A stretch of DNA of 64,000 nucleotides from Ailurus styani. Its lineage: Eukaryota > Chordata > Mammalia > Carnivora > Ailuridae. The position numbers and the translations under genes are program-made. Below the pieces are notes generated by a model. The model was not told the DNA's origin, searched no databases, and saw nothing but the letters and a program-made list of their open reading frames with translations. Shown here one piece after another: positions 58,545-64,000 of this stretch. Within the stretch, counting starts at the first letter, position 1; each line of letters starts with the position of its first letter. Location: assembly GCA_002007465.1 (NCBI GenBank), contig LNAC01000031.1, forward strand, positions 5,901,009 to 5,965,008, given 5' to 3'.

Positions 58545-58753
58545 GATTTTTTTAAATTTCTTTTTTTATTATTTTATTTATTTATTTGACAGAGAGATAG
58601 AGAACACAGGTAGGCAGAGCAGCAGGCAGAGGGAAAGAGAGAAGCAGGCTCTCCGCCGAGCAGGGAGCTCAATGCGGGGCTTGATCCCAACACCCTGGGA
58701 TCATGACCTGAGCTGAAGGCAGCCGCTTAACCAACTGAGCCACCCAGGCACCC
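58545..58753 (-). mobile_element. CAN-SINE, antisense, in intron 3
   Basis: T-rich start, ATTTATTTATTTGACAGAGAG body, head ending CCACCCAGGCACCC. It starts only about 135 bases downstream of exon 3. Duplications are blurred. Confidence 0.9.
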
Positions 58754-58940
58754 TAAAATTTAATTTTTTAAAAGATTATTTATTTATTTGAGCAAGAGCA
58801 AGAAGGAGAAACAGAGAGACAGAGGGAGAAGCAGACTGCCTGCTGAGCAGAGAGCCTGACACACGGCTCCATCCCAGGACCCCAAGATCATGATCTGAGC
58901 CGAAGACCAATGCTTAACTAAATGAGCCACCGAGGCATCC
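58754..58940 (-). mobile_element. CAN-SINE, antisense, older, adjacent copy
   Basis: TAAAAGATTATTTATTTATTTGAGC, GAAGCAGACTGCCTGCTGAGC, head ending CCACCGAGGCATCC. More diverged than its left neighbour. Confidence 0.85.
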
Positions 58941-59590
58941 TGCTTATTTTAAAATTTATTAATTAAATTCTGAATAACAAAGACTTTCCACTTGGGGTTT
59001 GGAAGAACATACCATAAGTTACAAGGATGTTTCTGGAACAAAGAGTTATGATTGATTGAATTAATAACATACTGTTAAACATTTAAAGAGTACTATTGTT
59101 ACAGGCTTGGTAGCGTTTAAGTTGTAACTTTCTATTTCTTGCTCCACATCAACTAAATTGGTGATTTGTTATCATTATGGTAGTGGATATCCCTTTATAA
59201 TAACACTTACAGGTGTCAGGATTTATAGTGATAGTCTCTGTGTACTACAAGATTAATTGATTTTAAACATGATGTTAGAAACTTTGATCTCTGATGTTAA
59301 TTTTCATGCTTTATAATAAAGGATATCTTAATGCCAAGATATGTATGAGTAGTAATAGTTTGTTTTTTCAAATTTCTTTATATTTTAATTAACAGAACCA
59401 AATGAGCATTGAGACTAAAATCATCTTTATTTCTTTAAAATGATTCCTAGATTTCTTTAGAATTCTTGGATGGGATGTTGGTATTGTAGGTAAATCATAG
59501 AACTATGTTTGCGTTATGGATATAGGATATCAGTTTTCACTGCAGTCTATGTTTCATTTTCTGTGAATGTTTCTTAAAGTGAGTAAAAAA
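58941..59590. other. Intron 3, no clear feature
   Basis: AT-rich; nothing recognised. Confidence 0.5.
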
Positions 59591-59607
59591 CAAAGAAGGA
59601 ATACACT

Positions 59608-59707
59608 TTTTTTTTTTAAGTAGACTCTACACCCAATATAGGGCTTGAATTCATGACCCTGAGATCAAGCATTGCATGCTCTACCGAATGAGCTAGCCAG
59701 GTGCTCC
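59608..59707 (-). mobile_element. Short old CAN-SINE, antisense
   Basis: TTTTTTTTAAGTAGACTCTACACCC...ATGAGCTAGCCAGGTGCTCC is the short, old tRNA-derived type also seen at 36622. Flanking AGAAG(G/C)AAT copies are imperfect. Confidence 0.85.
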
Positions 59708-59744
59708 AGAAGCAATAAACTTTTATCTTTCTCTTTCTTACCAG

Positions 59745-59905
59745 ATACGTACATGCATCTTTCACTCACTTGTACACCCTTGCATGTACTTACCTTGCAT
59801 TCACACTTATGTGATACCTATAGCTTTGCATACACATATGCCTTTTCATGTATGTATACCTCAGATGTGTGTGCATCCTTGCACATACCTGCCATTTATT
59901 TTATA
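59745..59905. repeat. Degenerate CA/TG-rich tract
   Basis: Many scattered units such as ACATGCATC, TTGCATGTAC, TTTGCATACACATA and GTGCATCCTTGCACATACC; probably a decayed tandem repeat. The 84-codon frame through it is low-complexity. Confidence 0.6.
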
Positions 59906-59929
59906 AGTATCTTGGACATTGCATAAACA

Positions 59930-62574
59930 AAGACTACCAGTATGAAGCAGAAATGCTTGAATTCTAAGGAGAGAATGTCACTTTTAAGGATCTGTCTTTA
60001 GCTTGATACGATACACCTTTGAATTTGGGTTAATGGTGAATGTTTTTTCAAAGACATGAGGATTTGGAGAAAAGAAACTGGGTCTCAATACAAAACCCCT
60101 GAAAAGGCAATTCTAACTTAGTATCTTTGGAGACTTCTTTTTTAACTTTATGGTAACAAAAACTCTTATGAAAGCTTTGGAATTAAACTTTCATTACCTG
60201 GTTGAAGAAGTTTCTAATTTTTTCTAAAGGATTTTAAAATAGTTGGATAAAAGAAGAATTTGGATAAAATTTTATTCTAAGCCAAACAATTTGTAACAAA
60301 GGAGAAGAGATTGTTTTTACCTGCATCAAACTTATACCTTATTCTTTCAAATTGCTGTGCCTTTTCAAATACATCTTGTGTTTCCCATTGTTGTAATTGT
60401 ATAAGGTTCAGCTCAAATGTCCTTGCTGATGAAGAAGTTGAAGTCTTTTCCCCTTTTGCCTTCATTCACCTATACTCCCTCTGCTCTGGTGCAGTATTAT
60501 GAGGCAGCACACTTTCAGATCACTAAAAAAAATAATAGAACTTGTGGCAGACCATTTGAGTTTGAATATCATCTTCCATAATACCCGATATTTATTGAAC
60601 TCTTAATATATGCCATCAAGTGTCCTAAGTACTTTTAACTTATTAATTCATTTAGGCAAGTGATGGCCTCTTTGAGGTCCTAGACTCCATAACAAATCTG
60701 ATAAACTATATGGGTACATTTCCCAGAATAGCACACATTTTAGGTATACACGTGGCCTAAATTAGACCTTTGACAGTCACTGGAAGGATTGTCCAAACCT
60801 TTGAGAAATGCCATATTTACAAATAAAAATATAACGTAAGCGATCCAGATATTTTTTCTGGATAAGAATGTTCTTTCTTTGCCTCTTAACTTTCTTTTCA
60901 CTTTTAATACTAGTGCTAATAGGTGGCTCTTTGGACAGGTCCCATTTTCCTAAAGAATCCAAAAAAGAGTGTTCTAGTGATCCAATGCAGTGTCTCATGT
61001 TGAGAGAATTAAAAACTTTACAGATAAGGGTTAGCCCTTATTTTGCATATGTAAAAAGTCAATTTTGTATGTGGTGAAATTGATTCATAAAAATAGTGAA
61101 GTAGTTTTACTTGAACTAGTATATTTCCAGGGTTCAGTTTTAGTGCCGTAACCTTCCTTTCAACTTTTTGTCCACTCCTGCATGCCCTCATTGAATAAAA
61201 ATCAAATACTAAGTTCCACTCTGCATGTCATGTCCCTCTTTGGTCTCTAAAACCTTTCTTGTGCCTCACTGCTCTTAACGTAAAGTCCAGACCCAGTAGT
61301 TTGAGCCTTCTGCTTTTTGATCCCAGCATGTTCTCCAGTATTCTGCAGTTTGGCTCAGTATTTCTTTTTGTTTCTGTTAAAATGGATCATTCATTATTAT
61401 TTGAACATTCTGTCCATTTTTCACATTTTTGTTTAAATTGCTGGGTAGAGGCAGGGGAGAATAGGTGAAAGTAATGGGCCTGTGGTCTCTTTCTCACCGG
61501 ATTACCAGAGGCACACTTCTGTGACAGAAAGAACACAGGTGGCCTGGTCTTTCCTCCTTAAAAACATGCTGATAATGTAATCTTTTAGTGTATATAATTA
61601 ATGTTTGCTATGAGCAGAATCTTTATAGAACACTTTGAGCAGGGTGACTGGTTTGGCTTTGCTTATAGTAAACAAACATAATCTGTAGATATTTGAAGTA
61701 TATTTCTCTGAAGGATACACAGAAACAGTACCACTCTCTGGCACATAAAATTGAAGTATTTTGTAACCAGATCCTCACCAATGTATGAGGTAACCTTTTT
61801 TGCCTCACTTAGAGATCTCGCCTACTCTGGACCAGAGAGTGCTGACAGTGAGAGTGAAGGACCTGGGAGGAAATGCCTAGGCTGTCCCAGACCCCTCCTG
61901 CGTTTCTTTGCCTGTGCCTCTTAATTGCTTATTGCCTTGTTATTATTAGCAAAGTTATTATGAAATCTCTGAATTGAATGTGTCTGACTTGACAGTCCAA
62001 ACAGATGTTGGCTCACTGCTTTTCTCCAGTGTTCATTTGAAATCTTAACGATACTTTAGGCCTAGTTGAGAAATCTCACTGGAACCTCTGAACCTATTCT
62101 AACCTATAGGGATCTTCCTGTTCCATTTTTCCAAACTCATTTTAGACTTTATTGTCTACATGAGTTGCCCGTGGCAGTTTTTAGATTGTTGACTTAACTT
62201 CATTCTTGTTTAACTTCGTGAAAAGTTGCTTAACTTTTGGGTATTTATGCTTTTACTCCTTCTCTAGCCTCTAAGCTTAGAAACTGAGACCTTGTTTATG
62301 GCTGTAGCTAGCCATGATCCTTATATATTATAAGCCCTCAAATGTTGTTAATTTGCTTTAGAGAAATGAAGGTCAAAAGGCTTCAGCATTTGAGTAGTTG
62401 GGGCCATTTTTTTAATAGTATTTAGATGTTTGGATCATGTTGATATTTGAAGGAAAATGTAAAGAAAAAAATGAAACTTCTGAGAAAGTTAAATTTTTAT
62501 CAGATATTGTTATATTTTTTGTATTATTATAAATATACTCTGAATCATAGAAATACTATTTGTTTATCTTCTAG
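59930..62574. other. ARB2A: Intron 3, mostly no named elements
   Basis: About 2.6 kb up to exon 4. A weak ancient repeat fragment at 60585-60660 (TATTTATTGAACTCTTAATATATGCC type). The stretch 61150-61560 may be L2-like (CTAAAACCTTTCTTGTGCCTC...TAAAGTCCAGACCC). Frames at 60277-60502 and 60777-61077 have no recognised domain. Confidence 0.45.
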
Positions 62575-62675
62575 AGGGACAGCTAAGACACATAAAAACT
62601 GGGGAACCATTTGTTTTTAACTATCAAGAAGATTTGCACAGATGGAACCAGAAAAGATACGAAGCTCTAGGAGAG
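62575..62675 (+). CDS. ARB2A: ARB2A (FAM172A) exon 4
   Basis: The acceptor is TGTTTATCTTCTAG (AG at 62573-62574) and the donor is GTATGG after GGAGAG. The single base carried from exon 3 plus AG gives Lys. The frame then reads [20 protein letters not shown] followed by [14 protein letters not shown] (residues 70-103) and ends in phase 0. This is the well-conserved N-terminal part of the ARB2 domain, whose later part adopts an alpha/beta-hydrolase-like fold in the family. The next exon, expected to begin with a sequence like IITKYVYEL, is not present before the window ends. The gene is therefore truncated by the window edge, not broken. Confidence 0.94.
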
Positions 62676-63539
62676 GTATGGTCATATATTCAACTTTAAA
62701 CTTTTTTTTTTTTCAATTTTGAATAGTCAGAATAAAGGTTTTGAAGCTAAAGCAGTTCATTAAGTCTTTCTTTAAAAAAAAGTGATTTTAAAAACATTTT
62801 GTGTTTTTTTGTTGGATTTTTTTCAATGGTTATGTTTGAAACATATTCTCAAAGTTTGTTTTTATGTAAACATATCCTTCCCATGACCTTAATATTTTGT
62901 AGTGAGTCATTACATCAGAAGACAAATTGATGCCAAATTTTATCTTTTAAATGTTTTTAAGAGGTTGAATCCTCTGCTATGCCAGGAGGAATAATTGTTC
63001 TTTTAAGTGGTCATTTTTAAAAAAAAGGGGGGGTTACCTATGTTAATTATATGAGGTGATGGATGTGTTAATTGTATTGATCTTATCATTCTACAGTGTG
63101 TGTATATATCAAATCATCACAGTCAGTTATTCCTCAAAGGTTAAAAAAAAGTGCTTATCTGTGTGAAGAAGATTGATATTTGCTTGGCTAACAAAGTGGG
63201 TCTAACCTACTTAACCTTTGACTTGATGAAGGATTAGGCCTTGTGACCATTTAGTTTCCTCACATGATACCACTGTGAGGAACCCATGAAAATGTCATTT
63301 GTCATTCAGGTGAATGTTCTGTTAAAGCCAAAAGTTTTATTCATTCGATGTTATGTTAAGTAATTTTAATAAAATGCATATTTAATAAAATGCATATCAC
63401 ACATTTGATTAGTGTGATAACTACATACTACTTTAGTTCTTTAAGGAAAAGCTGAAGTTCCTATATTCCTGTTTTGATTCTTTAAAAAACCAGTCAGAAT
63501 GAATTACTTGGTTAAACAGCAGCATAAAGAATATATGAA
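62676..63539. other. ARB2A: Start of ARB2A intron 4
   Basis: AT-rich. A short duplication TTTAATAAAATGCATAT (63365-63398). No exon 5 seen. Confidence 0.5.
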
Positions 63540-64000
63540 ACAGTTTATCTTTGCTGGGAGACAATTCTCCATGGATTGCATTTCCACATGTGTCTGAGCA
63601 AAGACACTGACAACTTTTGCTGTGGACTATCTTTTCAAGGGTGGTTGTATAGGAAACAGCTTGGAAGACAGAGATTGTGTCTTCCTCCAAGGGACAGAGC
63701 AGATTTGTTTGCTCTCCAGGAAAGTGCTTTTCTGGTTGCCCACTGGTGGCAAAGAATGGGCAGGTTTGCTAGACAACCCCCTTATAAGATTGCGCTTCAT
63801 ATATTTTGAGGTTCCTTAACTATAATACAGTCCCACTAAGTGCTTAGCCTCTATCTTTAGCCCGTCCATATTGCCTCTTTGGGATTTGAAGGACAAAAGA
63901 AAGAGATGAAAATAAGCTCATGCTGTTTGCTCTATACCTTGAATAATAAAGTCTTTTGTTTCTGACACAGAAGTGTAGTGGCTTTTGGCCGTATCCATGA
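63540..64000 (+). mobile_element. Probable LTR, cut by the window edge
   Basis: Contains GTCTTCCTCCAAGGGACAGAG, CCCCCTTATAAGATTGCGCTTC, GCTCATGCTGTTTGCTCTATACC and then AATAATAAAGTCTTTTGTTTCTGACACAG. The latter is a polyadenylation signal followed by a T-rich stretch as in retroviral LTRs. TATAAG at 63783 could be the LTR promoter box. The overlapping frames at 63433-63819 are not supported as genes. Confidence 0.5.

Noticed and set aside
63576..63819. Overlapping 65- and 77-codon frames as ARB2A exon 5
   Set aside because: They do not match the expected continuation of ARB2A and lie in LTR-like sequence.

Overview
This window is mammalian nuclear DNA from a carnivore, most likely a mustelid (ferret/mink/marten group). 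The main evidence is about three dozen tRNA-derived CAN-SINE copies. Their consensus (head GGCGCCTGGGTGGCTCAG, body with CCTCTGCCTTCGGCTC, tail TGCCTACTTGTGATCTC then CAAATAAATAAATAAAATCTT) fits the mustelid-type subfamily better than the dog or seal/bear forms. The family assignment is from memory of SINE subfamilies, not from a database search.

The only gene I can support is the 5' part of ARB2A (FAM172A, the Argonaute-binding ARB2 homologue), on the + strand. A CpG island at about 11.3-12.0 kb is its likely promoter and first, non-coding exon (donor at 11723). Three coding exons follow: 47542-47665 (start codon), 58309-58410 and 62575-62675. They join in consistent phase (1, 1, 0) and encode residues 1-103 of a protein of about 416 residues. 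The rest lies beyond the right edge. Intron 1 is about 36 kb. Everything left of 11.3 kb is intergenic.

The rest is mostly transposon layers. From left to right: a decayed L1 holding an almost full-length Tigger1 DNA transposon, itself hit by two SINEs (1.1-4.3 kb); L1M 3' regions (4.6-7.6 kb); an MLT1-type LTR (8.9-9.6 kb); the CpG island; old L1s at 13.6 and 19.9 kb with an MLT1-type LTR between them; a large L1 block at 24.0-30.8 kb with reverse L1s, a younger forward 5'-truncated L1 and several microsatellites; an L1/LTR/SINE nest at 35.6-38.1 kb; SINE- and MIR-rich intron sequence; a class III endogenous retrovirus integrase relic at 51-52.7 kb; an L1 3' end at 56.2-57.3 kb; and an LTR-like end at 63.5-64 kb.

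There are four assembly gaps: two N runs and two single Ns. Three lie inside SINEs. The fourth sits between two near-identical copies of about 100 bp, which looks like a false duplication. I found no tRNA, rRNA, CRISPR array, operon or new biological system. The most interesting points are the two alternative start codons of ARB2A (ER-type leader versus none), the nested transposon history that target-site duplications make readable, a partially duplicated SINE, and a strong antisense bias of SINEs inside the gene.
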